Assembly (NCBI GenBank): GCA_002049495.1
Contig: LLYS01000008.1
Coordinates: 35,023 to 99,022, forward strand
Reading direction: 5' to 3'
Origin: Epsilonproteobacteria bacterium tcs-49
Lineage (GTDB): Bacteria > Campylobacterota > Campylobacteria > Campylobacterales > Sulfurovaceae
DNA length: 64,000 nucleotides
Shown here piece after piece: positions 38,895 through 47,804 of this stretch. Both the position numbers and the translations under genes were made by a program. The stretch's first letter is position 1; each line of letters begins with the position of its first letter. The notes beneath the pieces are model-generated. The model was not told where the DNA came from and did no database searches. It was given only the letters and a program-made list of their open reading frames with translations.

Positions 38895-39275
38895 ATGAGT
38901 AGTATGAAATTAGAGATTGTTACACCGAACGGATCTATCTTTAACAGCGAGATCAAAGAAGCAACCTTTCCCGGGAAAGAGGGTGAATTCGGTGTACTTC
39001 CGGAACATGCATCACTACTCTCTCTTTTAGGTACCGGTGTCATCAGTATCGTAAAAACTGATGGCAGCGAAGAGGGCGTAGCTATCGACGGCGGGTATGC
39101 CAAAGTCGAAGAAAATAAAACGCTTTGTGTCGTTGAAGGCGCGGTATCCATCAGCGGTGATACCGAAAGCGAAGTCGCAAAAGCGATCGAGGAAGCCAAA
39201 GAGCTCCTTGAAGGAGCGAGCGACTCAGCAACGGCGATCGCAAAAGTTGAATCATTGGGAAGAAAATCTATCTAA
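38895..39275 (+). CDS. atpC: F0F1 ATP synthase subunit epsilon
   Basis: A 126-aa protein. The N-terminal beta sandwich has EIVTPNGSIFNSEIKEATFPGKEGEFGVLPEHASLL-type order (shown in part), and the short C-terminal helical hairpin covers about residues 88-126. It regulates rotation and ATP hydrolysis. Its last base is the first base of the tolQ start, tying ATP synthase to the Tol operon. Confidence 0.94.
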   Translation: MSSMKLEIVTPNGSIFNSEIKEATFPGKEGEFGVLPEHASLLSLLGTGVISIVKTDGSEEGVAIDGGYAKVEENKTLCVVEGAVSISGDTESEVAKAIEEAKELLEGASDSATAIAKVESLGRKSI

Positions 39276-39865
39276 TGCAATTTTTAGACGCGATTTTGAA
39301 CTATCTTGACAAAAGCAGCGCTATTACAGTCTTTGTACTGGCGCTCTTGTCAATCTACCTTTTGGCCGTACTGTGGGTCTTTTTCTACCGGTACGCGGAA
39401 CTTGCCGCGTGGTTTGGCAAGGAAAAAGAGTCCTATGAAAAACTACATATGAGTGGTGTCAGCACGAAAAACCTCGCTTCACCAGCCATATCTAGTTTTA
39501 TGAACAAGTACGACGGCAGCCCCGGTATCGTATACGATGCGCTCAAGCACAGCGTAGAGAGTAAAGCTACCAGAGGATTGACCTTTCTCTCCCTTGTCGC
39601 CTCCACCTCCCCGTTTATCGGGTTGTTCGGTACGGTCGTTTCCATCCTGGAAACCTTTTCCAACCTCAGCGAATCAAAGTCCGCTACCCTCGCGGTAGTC
39701 GCCCCCGCGATCAGTGAAGCGCTCGTGGCGACGGCGGCGGGGATTTTGGTAGCGACCTTCGCGTACAGTTTTCACCTCCTATTAAAACGCAAAGGGTATG
39801 AGCTTTACAATATCATTTCTCGTCAGATAGATTTGATACTCAGTGAAGAGAAAAGCGATGTTTAA
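39275..39865 (+). CDS. tolQ: TolQ/ExbB-type proton channel subunit
   Basis: A 196-aa membrane protein of the MotA/TolQ/ExbB family with three helices (about residues 17-37, 105-130 and 150-172). The conserved block SPFIGLFGTVVSILETF and the GxxEALVATAAGILVA-type segment mark the proton path. With TolR it uses proton motive force to energise TolA. The order tolQ-R-A-B-pal supports Tol over ExbB. Its 3' end overlaps tolR by 8 bases. Confidence 0.9.
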   Translation: MQFLDAILNYLDKSSAITVFVLALLSIYLLAVLWVFFYRYAELAAWFGKEKESYEKLHMSGVSTKNLASPAISSFMNKYDGSPGIVYDALKHSVESKATRGLTFLSLVASTSPFIGLFGTVVSILETFSNLSESKSATLAVVAPAISEALVATAAGILVATFAYSFHLLLKRKGYELYNIISRQIDLILSEEKSDV

Positions 39866-40247
39866 CTGGGATGAAAACCCCGATCTGAACATTACGCCCC
39901 TGGTGGACGTGATGCTCGTACTGATGGCGATTTTGATGGTGACGGCGCCGACGGTGCTGTACCAAGAAGATATCAGCCTCCCGCAGGGATCGCAGACGAA
40001 AAAGGTCAAAAAGCAGGAATCGATCGATATCACCCTGCACAAAGAGGGCTATATCCTCTATAACAAAGAGAAAATCCCCTTCGCGGAGTTTGCGGACAGC
40101 TTTGTCCTCAAAGCCGCGGATCTGAACAAGGATACGGTGGTTTATATCAGTGCGGACGAGCGGTTGCAGTATAAAAAGGTGATGGATATTCTCCGTATCG
40201 TCAAGCAGGCGGGATTTAGCAAAGCTTCACTCGTTACAAATGAATAG
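39858..40247 (+). CDS. tolR: TolR/ExbD-type energiser subunit
   Basis: A 129-aa single-helix protein. The start MFNWDENPDLNITPLVDVMLVLM carries the channel aspartate (the D in PLVDVM); a periplasmic domain with TPxxVAL-like pairing elements follows. I use ATG 39858, which gives the usual ExbD start; the GTG at 39843 would add five basic residues. Overlaps both neighbours by 8 bases. Confidence 0.9.
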   Translation: MFNWDENPDLNITPLVDVMLVLMAILMVTAPTVLYQEDISLPQGSQTKKVKKQESIDITLHKEGYILYNKEKIPFAEFADSFVLKAADLNKDTVVYISADERLQYKKVMDILRIVKQAGFSKASLVTNE

Positions 40248-40932
40248 CAACCTACTGCTCTCGGGAATCCTCTCTTTTCTTATCTATCTGGGGATGGTGC
40301 TTTCCCTTCTGATTTATTTTAACTACAAAAGCGAAACCAAAACCGTGGGTAAAACCCAGGCGTTTGACGTCAGTATCATTACGGAGAAAAAGCCCGAACC
40401 CAAACTCAAGCGGCCAACCCCCGAAAAAAAGCCCCAAAACGACCCGGTGAAAAGAGACGACACCAGCCAGAAAGCGGAGGCGAAAGACCCCAAACGGACA
40501 CCCCCGAAAGCTTTGAGCGATCTGTTTGAAGCGGTCGCTCCCTCCAAGGCGAAGGAAACGACCCGGGAGGAGATCAATTATAAAAGCAGCTACAAAGCCC
40601 AGCGTTTCGAGCGCAAACGGGAGCTCAAATTAAATTCAATTAAAGATGTTACAATAACGGCTGTAAACAGCGGAGAGATCGAAAACGCCCTGATAGAGGA
40701 GTTGAAACTTTACCTGCACAAGCACTGGAATCCGCCAACGAGCGTGGGGGTGAACAGTGCCAAGGTACTGATCATCGTCAAAGAAAGTGGCGACCTGATT
40801 TATAAAGTGCTCGAACAGGCCGATTCCCCGGTTTTTAACAATCAGCTGCACCTTTTGATGGAGCAGGTGACGTACTTTAAACCGGTGGAAAAAGAACTTC
40901 GCATCGAAACCATACTGCGTACAAAAGAGTAA
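40240..40932 (+). CDS. tolA: TolA-like energy transducer
   Basis: A 230-aa protein. One N-terminal membrane helix (about residues 7-27) is followed by a Pro/Lys-rich charged spacer (about 45-95), a helical stretch, and a C-terminal TonB/TolA-type domain (about 145-230, with LKLYLHKHWNPP and KVLIIVKESGDLIYKVL). It spans the periplasm to reach TolB/Pal and helps outer-membrane constriction at division. The spacer is much shorter than in E. coli TolA (421 aa), as is common in this phylum. The symbol rests on gene order. Confidence 0.86.
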   Translation: MNSNLLLSGILSFLIYLGMVLSLLIYFNYKSETKTVGKTQAFDVSIITEKKPEPKLKRPTPEKKPQNDPVKRDDTSQKAEAKDPKRTPPKALSDLFEAVAPSKAKETTREEINYKSSYKAQRFERKRELKLNSIKDVTITAVNSGEIENALIEELKLYLHKHWNPPTSVGVNSAKVLIIVKESGDLIYKVLEQADSPVFNNQLHLLMEQVTYFKPVEKELRIETILRTKE

Positions 40933-40952
40933 ACAATTTTAGGAGCAACCCA

Positions 40953-42194
40953 ATGATACGAAAAATAGCCTTGATCTTTTTCTTGACCGCTTCCCTTTTT
41001 GGAGCCGACGCCACGATCGAGATCGTCAAAGATATTGAAAAACGTTTGAAAATCGCGATCTTCGATACGACCGGATATGAAGCGCAGATTTCGAAAAAAC
41101 TGTTTAAGATGATGGCTGCGGATTTTAAAACCACCGGACATTTCCTGGTTGACGAAACCTACCAAAGAGACAGTGCCAGCGTCGACCCCAAATACAAAAA
41201 CTACGATTACCTGCTGCGCTACAGTATCGATAACGGCAGCCGGCTCAATATCAACGTCAAGGTTTACAAAGCGGGCAACGACGAGTTGGTGGCAAATAAA
41301 AGTTTCTATATCGGTTCTGAAGTGCGCTACCCCTTCTTAGCGCACAACGTCGTCAAATCGATCAACGATTATTTCGGCTTTCCCAGCGTGGAGTGGATGA
41401 CCAATTTCGTGATTTTTTCAAAATATACGGGGAAGAAGCAAGCCGATATCTATATCTCCGATTATACGCTGACCTATCAAAAGATGGTCGTCGGCGGGGG
41501 GCTGAATATCTTTCCCAAGTGGGCCAACGGGGAGAATGAAGCTTTTTACTACACCTCCTACAACGGCCGTATCCCGACGCTGTACAGGGTGGATCTGTAT
41601 ACGGGGCAGCGCGAAGAGATCATGAGCAACGAGGGGATGCTGGTGTGTTCCGACAGCAGCGACGACGGTTCACGGCTGCTGCTGACGCTGGCAAAGAACG
41701 ATCAGCCCGAAGTCTATCTGTATAATACGCAGACAAAGCGTAAAAAACGCTTGACCTATTATGCGGGGATCGACGTGAATGCGCAGTTTTTAAATGACGG
41801 GCGTTTCGCGTTCGTTTCCGATCGTCTGGGTTATCCCAATATCTACTCCAAATCCCTGGAGGGTTCCAGCGTCGAGCAGCTGGTGTATCACGGAAAAAAC
41901 AATAACGCTTTGACCGCAAACGGCAAGTATATGGTTTACAGCAGCCGGGATACGCAAAACAGCTTTTCGACCAATACGTTCAACCTTTATCTGATTTCGC
42001 AAGACAGCAGCTACATCCGTCCGCTGACCGCGACGGGGGTCAACCAGTTCCCGCGTTTTTCCAAAAACGGCGAAACGGTGCTGTTTATCAAACATTTTAA
42101 AAACGAAAGCGCGCTCGGTATCATCAGGCTCAATGAAAACCGCAGTTATCTCTTTCCTTTAAGGGGACAGAAGATACAATCTATTGATTGGTAA
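40953..42194 (+). CDS. tolB: Tol-Pal system beta-propeller protein TolB
   Basis: A 413-aa periplasmic protein with signal peptide (about residues 1-18, ALIFFLTASLFGADA). The N-terminal alpha/beta domain precedes a C-terminal six-bladed propeller with repeated units such as DGSRLLLTLAKNDQPEVYLY and LNDGRFAFVSDRLGYPNIY. It shuttles between TolA and Pal. It lies 20 bases after tolA. Confidence 0.94.
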   Translation: MIRKIALIFFLTASLFGADATIEIVKDIEKRLKIAIFDTTGYEAQISKKLFKMMAADFKTTGHFLVDETYQRDSASVDPKYKNYDYLLRYSIDNGSRLNINVKVYKAGNDELVANKSFYIGSEVRYPFLAHNVVKSINDYFGFPSVEWMTNFVIFSKYTGKKQADIYISDYTLTYQKMVVGGGLNIFPKWANGENEAFYYTSYNGRIPTLYRVDLYTGQREEIMSNEGMLVCSDSSDDGSRLLLTLAKNDQPEVYLYNTQTKRKKRLTYYAGIDVNAQFLNDGRFAFVSDRLGYPNIYSKSLEGSSVEQLVYHGKNNNALTANGKYMVYSSRDTQNSFSTNTFNLYLISQDSSYIRPLTATGVNQFPRFSKNGETVLFIKHFKNESALGIIRLNENRSYLFPLRGQKIQSIDW

Positions 42195-42258
42195 CAACTT
42201 GGTTACATTTGGAAGTTGCGGGCTTTAGTGTTTAAGTATCATATAAAGCTAGCCTTGA

Positions 42259-42264
42259 TATAAT
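42259..42264 (+). promoter_or_regulatory. -10 box of an internal pal promoter
   Basis: TTGATATAATAATT is a near-perfect extended -10 located in the 98-base gap between tolB and pal. It would raise pal-cpoB expression above that of the upstream tol genes. Confidence 0.6.
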
Positions 42265-42292
42265 AATTTAAATTTTATTGGGAGAGATAGCA

Positions 42293-42850
42293 ATGAAAAA
42301 ACTAAGTTTAATTTCAGCAGCTGTTGCGACACTGCTATTTACGGGGTGTGCGGACAAAAGCCCCGAAGTGGATATGACAGGTGAAGGCAGTACCACAAGC
42401 GTTTCCGCCGATTCGGGCGTAGATAAAGTAGCCGGGGGCGAAGAGGTGATCGCCGGTGAAGGAATCAGCTCTGGAGAGAGCGGCGGGATGGATAGCTTGA
42501 GCGCCGTGGAAAAAGAAGCGAAAAACATCTACTTCGATTTTGACAAGTTCAACATCAGAAACGACCAGGTGTCAAACGTTTCCCACGATGCGGATCTGTT
42601 CAAAAGCGAAGCCAACAGCGATTATACGATCAAAGCCGAAGGCAACTGCGACGAATGGGGTACGGATGAGTACAACTACGCGCTCGGTCTTAAAAGAGGA
42701 AAGTCGGTCAAAGACGCGCTTGTAGACAGAGGCGTGGCTGAAAACAGAATCGTTATCGTCAGTTACGGTGAAAGCAACCCCGTGTGTACGGAAAAAACCA
42801 AAGAGTGTTGGCAACAAAACAGACGAGTTGAGTTTAAGCTTCTCCCCTAA
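42293..42850 (+). CDS. pal: Peptidoglycan-associated lipoprotein Pal
   Basis: A 185-aa lipoprotein. The signal peptide ends in LLFTGC. A Gly/Glu/Ser-rich flexible linker (about residues 20-70) leads to an OmpA-like domain (about 80-185) with IYFDFDKFNIR, AEGNCDEWGTDEYNYALGL and the final QNRRVEFKL. Pal binds peptidoglycan and TolB. I use ATG 42293 after GGGAGAG; the TTG at 42278 would place the RBS inside the gene. Confidence 0.95.
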   Translation: MKKLSLISAAVATLLFTGCADKSPEVDMTGEGSTTSVSADSGVDKVAGGEEVIAGEGISSGESGGMDSLSAVEKEAKNIYFDFDKFNIRNDQVSNVSHDADLFKSEANSDYTIKAEGNCDEWGTDEYNYALGLKRGKSVKDALVDRGVAENRIVIVSYGESNPVCTEKTKECWQQNRRVEFKLLP

Positions 42851-42857
42851 CCATTAA

Positions 42858-43751
42858 ATGCGAAAAACGTTTTTACTACTACTTCCAATACTTTTGTCGG
42901 CAAGCGAACCCTCAGCGTTCGACGCCGGCAAAATGGATATCGAAAATCCCTACGGTTTAACCGAAAGCGAAAAAGCCACTTTAGAAAACCGGAAAACAAT
43001 CCAGCAGTTAAACAAGCGCGTAGAGAGTTTGGAGATTAAACTCAACTCCCTTTCACGGCGTTTCGAAGACCAAAGTGAAAAGATCAAAGGTTTAGTTTCT
43101 GTGGTCGAGGGTGTCAACAGCAGTAACCACAAAAAGCTTACCTCTACCAAGCAGCGACTAGAACAGCTTGCGAAAGAGAACAGCCGGTTACAAAGCCAGT
43201 TGACAAAGGTTTCAAAAGAACAAAACAGCACCGTCGCCAACGTCAAAAAGGCGCTCGGTGAAATGGGTGAAATTATAAACCAGATCAATAAAAGCTATGT
43301 GGATAAGAAGCGTTTTAGAAAGTTGGAGAACGCATTTTTCGAATTGGAGGAAGCGGTCACCAAGGGAGCTGCGGCTAAAGGCTTCAGCGACGATAATTGG
43401 GAAGTGTATAAAAATATGCAGGACGCATTTTCAAAGCAGGAATACGACGAGGTGGAAAAGCGCGCGAAGTATTTGATCAAGCAGAACTTCAAACGCGCAA
43501 CCTCCAACTACTACCTGGGGGAAGTGAACTACTACTCCAAAAACTATGAAGACGCGATCTACTATTTCAAAGAGAGTTGGTCGCTTTACGACAAATCGGA
43601 CTTTATGCCGGTTCTGCTCCTGCATACGGCTATCTCCCTGGAGAAAACCGGCAAAGCGAGTGAAGCGAAAACCTTTTTTGAAAACGTGATAGCGAAATAT
43701 CCTGACAGCAAATCAGCAAAACTTGCACAACAACATTTAAAAGGACAGTAA
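42858..43751 (+). CDS. cpoB: CpoB/YbgF Tol-associated periplasmic protein
   Basis: A 297-aa protein with short signal peptide (about residues 1-15), a coiled-coil region (about 45-165) for trimerisation, and C-terminal TPR repeats (about 180-297, with SNYYLGEVNYYSKNYEDAIY). In other bacteria CpoB links Tol-Pal to peptidoglycan synthesis at division. It lies 7 bases after pal and shares one base with slyD. Confidence 0.9.
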   Translation: MRKTFLLLLPILLSASEPSAFDAGKMDIENPYGLTESEKATLENRKTIQQLNKRVESLEIKLNSLSRRFEDQSEKIKGLVSVVEGVNSSNHKKLTSTKQRLEQLAKENSRLQSQLTKVSKEQNSTVANVKKALGEMGEIINQINKSYVDKKRFRKLENAFFELEEAVTKGAAAKGFSDDNWEVYKNMQDAFSKQEYDEVEKRAKYLIKQNFKRATSNYYLGEVNYYSKNYEDAIYYFKESWSLYDKSDFMPVLLLHTAISLEKTGKASEAKTFFENVIAKYPDSKSAKLAQQHLKGQ

Positions 43752-44284
43752 TGACAGCAGCAAACGATAAAGTAGTGGGAATCGAGTACGAACTCAGAGT
43801 TCCCGGTGAAGATCAAGTGATCGACAGCAACGTAGGGCAGCAGCCTTTGGAGTTTCTTTTCGGCCGCGGGCAGATTATTCCCGGACTTGAAAAGCAGCTA
43901 GAGGGTATGCAAGAGGGTGAAAAGAAAGAGGTTACCGTAACTGCCGAAGAGGGCTACGGCGAGTACAACGAGGAAGCGATCCAGAGCCTTCCCAGAGAGC
44001 AGTTCCAAGGGATCGATCTGACTGAGGGGATGACCCTTTACGGTCAGGGACAAAACGGCGAAACCGTTCAAGTCGTGGTCAAATCCTTTGACGACGAGCA
44101 GGTAACGATCGATCATAACCACCCCCTTGCGGGAAAAGAGCTCAACTTTGCCGTCACCGTAGCGGCGATCCGCGAAGCGACTCCCGAGGAGCTTGAGAGC
44201 GGTCAAGTCGCCAGCGAGTGCTGCGGCGGCGAAGGCGACCATGAACCCGGCGGCGAGGGCTGCTGCGGCGGCGGTTGCCACTAA
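43751..44284 (+). CDS. slyD: SlyD-type FKBP peptidyl-prolyl isomerase
   Basis: A 177-aa protein. The FKBP domain (residues 1-70 and 125-150) begins VVGIEYELRVPGEDQVIDS and is interrupted by an IF chaperone flap. The C-terminus is rich in Cys, His and Gly (ECCGGEGDHEPGGEGCCGGG), the metal-binding tail that in other SlyD proteins binds nickel and helps hydrogenase maturation. ATG overlaps the cpoB stop by one base. Confidence 0.93.
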   Translation: MTAANDKVVGIEYELRVPGEDQVIDSNVGQQPLEFLFGRGQIIPGLEKQLEGMQEGEKKEVTVTAEEGYGEYNEEAIQSLPREQFQGIDLTEGMTLYGQGQNGETVQVVVKSFDDEQVTIDHNHPLAGKELNFAVTVAAIREATPEELESGQVASECCGGEGDHEPGGEGCCGGGCH

Positions 44285-44458
44285 AACCGAAGGCGGAGGG
44301 TTTTCCCTTCGCGCCGACCACCCTTCCAGGTAGCTCAAAAAATTAAGCTTTCTTTCTTTGAAATTTCCCTAAAATTACACTGATTAACGGCAGGCACTTT
44401 TCTTGACACATCTTAAAAGTGGTGTTTGGAAAATTGTATATTTTTTAAAAGGGGACAT

Positions 44459-45391
44459 ATGAAAAAGGTAGCATTTCTATTTCCGGGGCAGGGCAGTCAA
44501 GCCGTCGGTATGGGCAAGGACTTTTACGAAAAGAGCGAAGTGGCAAGGGAGATGATCGATCGCTGCAGCGAAGAGAGCGGCATCGATTTCAAAGCGCTGC
44601 TTTTTGAAGAAAACGAACAGTTGGAACAAACGGAGTATACGCAGCCCGCGATCTTGCTTGTCAGTGCGGTAGCGCACCGCCTTTTTGAAAACGAGATGGC
44701 GATCAAACCGGTTTTTGCCCTGGGCCACTCCCTGGGCGAATTCAGCGCGCTTGTCAGCGTCGGCGCACTGGATCTTGTAGATGCGGTGAAGCTCGTGCAT
44801 CTGCGCGGTAAGCTGATGAAAAACGCTTGTGAAGGAAAGGGTGCCGGGATGATGGCGGTACTGGGCCTTGAAGATGAAGCGGTGGAAGCGATCTGTAAAG
44901 AGAGCGGCTTGCAGGTATGGCCCGCGAATTTCAACACCGCCGGACAGGTGGTTGTCGCCGGGGTCAAAGAGGATTTGAAAAAACTGGAACCGATTCTGAA
45001 GGAGAACAAAGCCAAACGTACGGTGATTCTGCCCATGTCCGTTGCCAGCCACTGCGGGCTTTTGGAAGAGGCGGTGGAACCCTTTGCCAAAGAGTTGGAC
45101 GGGGTGCTTAAAGATGAGTTCCTCGCTCCCGTGGTTTCAAACGTGACGGCGCAAAAGTACGATACCAAAGCCAAAGCACGGGAACTGCTGCCAAAGCAGC
45201 TGGTCTCGCCGGTGCTGTATAAGCAATCGATCGCAGCCTTTGAGGAGGAGGTAGATTGCTTTATCGAGTTCGGTCAGGGGATCGTACTCAAAGGGCTTAA
45301 TAGAAAATTGACCAAAAAACCCACATACAACGTCTCCGATACGGCAAGTTTGGAAAAAAGCTTTGAAGCATTAAAGGAAGAGTGTGAGTAA
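44459..45391 (+). CDS. fabD: Malonyl-CoA:ACP transacylase
   Basis: A 310-aa enzyme that loads malonate on ACP. The start VAFLFPGQGSQAVGMG, the nucleophile in GHSLGEFSAL and the catalytic histidine in VASHCGLLE are canonical. I use ATG 44459 after AAGGGG; the upstream in-frame ATG at 44426 adds eleven non-family residues. The gap upstream (44285-44458) contains a weak GC-rich hairpin near 44288-44313 and a TTGACA at 44403-44408 without a well-spaced -10. The enzyme could feed both fatty acid and pigment synthesis. Confidence 0.95.
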   Translation: MKKVAFLFPGQGSQAVGMGKDFYEKSEVAREMIDRCSEESGIDFKALLFEENEQLEQTEYTQPAILLVSAVAHRLFENEMAIKPVFALGHSLGEFSALVSVGALDLVDAVKLVHLRGKLMKNACEGKGAGMMAVLGLEDEAVEAICKESGLQVWPANFNTAGQVVVAGVKEDLKKLEPILKENKAKRTVILPMSVASHCGLLEEAVEPFAKELDGVLKDEFLAPVVSNVTAQKYDTKAKARELLPKQLVSPVLYKQSIAAFEEEVDCFIEFGQGIVLKGLNRKLTKKPTYNVSDTASLEKSFEALKEECE

Positions 45392-46079
45392 GATAGCGAT
45401 CCTGGGCGCGATGGAGGAGGAGATCGAACCCATCATCGCAAAGCTCGAAGGGAAAAAAGAGCATAAATATGCGAACAATACCTACTACGAAGGCCGCTAC
45501 GCGGGCAAAGAGGTGGTTGTCGCCTACAGCAAGATAGGTAAGGTGTTCGCTTCTTTGACCGCGGCGACGCTGATCGAGAGGTTCGGCTGTGAAAAGCTGC
45601 TTTTTAGCGGCGTTGCCGGAGCGATCAATCCGCAGCTGCAGATCGGGGATTTGATCATCGCCGACAAACTGTGCCAGCACGATCTGGATATCACCGCGTT
45701 CGGGCATCCCGACGGGTTTGTCCCCGGCGGTGCGGTGTTTGTTCCCACCACCGACACTCTTGTAACTTTGGGCCGGGAGGTGGCGAAGCAAAAGGGGATC
45801 ACGGTCAAAAGCGGCACGATCGCTACGGGGGATCAATTTATCGCCGACCCCGAGAGAAAAGCGTGGATCGAAAAAACCTTCAACGCCGACGCTTTGGAGA
45901 TGGAGGGTGCCAGTGTAGCGGTGGTTTGCGACGCGCTGGGCGTTGAGTTTTTCATCCTGCGCGCCATCAGCGACGCCGCGGATATGGGAGCGAATTTCGA
46001 TTTTGACGCATTTTTGGAAAAATCGGCCAAAGTCAGTGCGGATTTCATCCTGGAGATGGTGCAAAAGCTCGATGGTTAA
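45384..46079 (+). CDS. mtnN: 5'-methylthioadenosine/S-adenosylhomocysteine nucleosidase
   Basis: A 231-aa nucleosidase starting IAILGAMEEEIEP, with the ribose/base residues in FSGVAGAINPQLQIGD and the catalytic pair in ALEMEGASVA and RAISDAAD. It cleaves MTA, SAH and deoxyadenosine; the last two are products of SAM enzymes such as MoaA and QueE encoded just downstream. In this phylum the enzyme may also cleave 6-amino-6-deoxyfutalosine for menaquinone synthesis. GTG start, 8-base overlap with fabD. Confidence 0.94.
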   Translation: MSKIAILGAMEEEIEPIIAKLEGKKEHKYANNTYYEGRYAGKEVVVAYSKIGKVFASLTAATLIERFGCEKLLFSGVAGAINPQLQIGDLIIADKLCQHDLDITAFGHPDGFVPGGAVFVPTTDTLVTLGREVAKQKGITVKSGTIATGDQFIADPERKAWIEKTFNADALEMEGASVAVVCDALGVEFFILRAISDAADMGANFDFDAFLEKSAKVSADFILEMVQKLDG

Positions 46080-46845
46080 CGTCAGTAAAAAGATTTTGCG
46101 CGTGGTTGGGAAAACCAACGCCGAATTCCAACTGATCAACGAGGGCGACAGGGTGCTCGTGGGGTTTAGCGGCGGAAAGGATTCGCTGACGCTGCTGCAC
46201 TGTTTGAAACATATGCAGCGCCACGCGCCCTTTGATTTTGATTTTACCGCCGTTACGATCAAGTACGGTATGCCCGGGGAGCATTACGACTTTCTGCACG
46301 CCCACTGTGAAGAACACGGGATCAAACATGAAGTTTACGACACCAACATCTTTGAAGTTTCCCAGGATACGATCCGTGAAAACAGCTCCTTTTGCAGCTA
46401 CTTTTCCAGAATGCGCAGAGGTGCACTCTACACCTACGCTCAGGATCACGGCTTTAACAAGGTCGCTTTGGGGCACCACTTCGACGACGCGGTAGAGAGC
46501 TTTTTTATGAATATGTTCTATAACGGCACCATGCGCTCCATGGCTCCGATCTACAAAGCCCAGCGAGGCTTCCACCTGATCCGGCCGTTGATCCAGCTGC
46601 GCGAGCGCCAATGCCGCGCCTTTGCCGATGATAACGGATTGCAAACTATCGGGGATGAAGCCTGCCCGGGGTTGAAGATGAAGGTCAAGATGCCCCACGC
46701 CCGAGCAGCGACGAAGGAGTGGCTTGAGGGCTTGGAGGCGCAGAATAAAGATATCTTTAAAATGATTCAGGCTTCCTTTAAACATATCCATGACGACACC
46801 TTTTTGGATAAAACCCGCTGGAAAAGAGATGATATATGCTCATAG
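46072..46845 (+). CDS. TtcA/TilS-like ATP-binding tRNA-thiolation protein
   Basis: A 257-aa PP-loop protein with [14 protein letters not shown] and the TtcA-like [19 protein letters not shown]. TtcA enzymes thiolate C32 of tRNA with an Fe-S cluster held by three cysteines. Here the region equivalent to CxxC reads [11 protein letters not shown], so the second cysteine is Phe, while a later cysteine lies in DEACPGLK. Either cluster binding differs or the protein has another role. I start at ATG 46072, overlapping mtnN by 8 bases; an ATG at 45943 lies deep inside mtnN. Overlaps moaA by 10 bases. Confidence 0.82.
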   Translation: MVNVSKKILRVVGKTNAEFQLINEGDRVLVGFSGGKDSLTLLHCLKHMQRHAPFDFDFTAVTIKYGMPGEHYDFLHAHCEEHGIKHEVYDTNIFEVSQDTIRENSSFCSYFSRMRRGALYTYAQDHGFNKVALGHHFDDAVESFFMNMFYNGTMRSMAPIYKAQRGFHLIRPLIQLRERQCRAFADDNGLQTIGDEACPGLKMKVKMPHARAATKEWLEGLEAQNKDIFKMIQASFKHIHDDTFLDKTRWKRDDICS

Positions 46846-47804
46846 ACGGTTTTGATCGCCGGGTGGATTACCTGCGCGTCTCGGTCACCGAACGCTGCAA
46901 CTTCCGCTGCCAGTACTGTATGCCCGACAAACCCTTTGAGTGGGTACCGAAAGAAAACCTGCTCAGCTTTGAACAGCTTTTCTCCTTTGTCAAGATCGCC
47001 ATGGATGAGGGGGTGACCAAGGTGCGCATCACCGGCGGCGAACCCCTGCTGCGCCACGATCTGGACAAATTTATCCAGATGATCCATGATCACAACCCCC
47101 GGGTGGATCTGGCTTTGACCTCCAACGGCTATCTGCTTGCTCCCGTCGCACGCAAACTCAAAGAGGCGGGGCTTAAGCGCATCAACCTCTCCCTTGACAC
47201 TCTGGATTCCGCTACAGCGCAAAAGATTGTGCAAAAGGATGTGCTTGCCCACGTGCTTGAGGGCATCGACGCGGCGCTGGAAGCGGGGATGGAGATAAAG
47301 ATCAACATGGTACCTATGAAAGGGATCAACGATCACGAGATTCTGGAGATTTTACAGTACTGCAAGGCCAAAGAGATCGTGGTGCGCTTTATCGAGTATA
47401 TGGAAAACAGTTTTGCAAACGCAGCCATTACGGGGCTGAGCTCCGATGAGATTTTAAAGGTGATCGGTACAGAGTACGACTACGAAGATATCGGGTTGCA
47501 AAAGGCGTCGCCTTCGCACTACTACCGCTTGGGTGATGGATACAAGTTTGGCATCATCGAACCGCACAAGGATGATTTTTGCAGCAGCTGCAACCGTATC
47601 CGCCTTACCGCCGAGGGGTATCTGATCCCCTGTTTGTACTTTGACGAAGCCAAAAGCATCAAAGATGCGATCCAGGCGGGGGATTTTGACAGGGCGCGGA
47701 CAATACTCAAAGAGGTAGTGCGCGATAAGCCCGAAAAGAACCGCTGGTCCGATCCCGAAAACGATGAAATCTCCAGCCGCGCCTTTTACGAAACGGGCGG
47801 CTGA
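46836..47804 (+). CDS. moaA: GTP 3',8-cyclase MoaA
   Basis: A 322-aa radical SAM enzyme, first step of molybdenum cofactor synthesis. The N-terminal cluster motif is C21-x3-C25-x2-C28 ([13 protein letters not shown]), the SAM-binding stretch [10 protein letters not shown] is clear, and the second cluster has [18 protein letters not shown]. The protein ends in the double glycine needed for activity (ETGG). It shares a base with queE. Confidence 0.96.
   Translation: MLIDGFDRRVDYLRVSVTERCNFRCQYCMPDKPFEWVPKENLLSFEQLFSFVKIAMDEGVTKVRITGGEPLLRHDLDKFIQMIHDHNPRVDLALTSNGYLLAPVARKLKEAGLKRINLSLDTLDSATAQKIVQKDVLAHVLEGIDAALEAGMEIKINMVPMKGINDHEILEILQYCKAKEIVVRFIEYMENSFANAAITGLSSDEILKVIGTEYDYEDIGLQKASPSHYYRLGDGYKFGIIEPHKDDFCSSCNRIRLTAEGYLIPCLYFDEAKSIKDAIQAGDFDRARTILKEVVRDKPEKNRWSDPENDEISSRAFYETGG

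Noticed and set aside
45943..46071. N-terminal extension of the TtcA-like gene
   Set aside because: The extra 43 residues lie in another frame of mtnN and do not match the family; ATG 46072 gives a normal start.
45297..46262. A 321-aa open frame on the minus strand
   Set aside because: It is antisense to mtnN and parts of its neighbours, with no recognisable motif.
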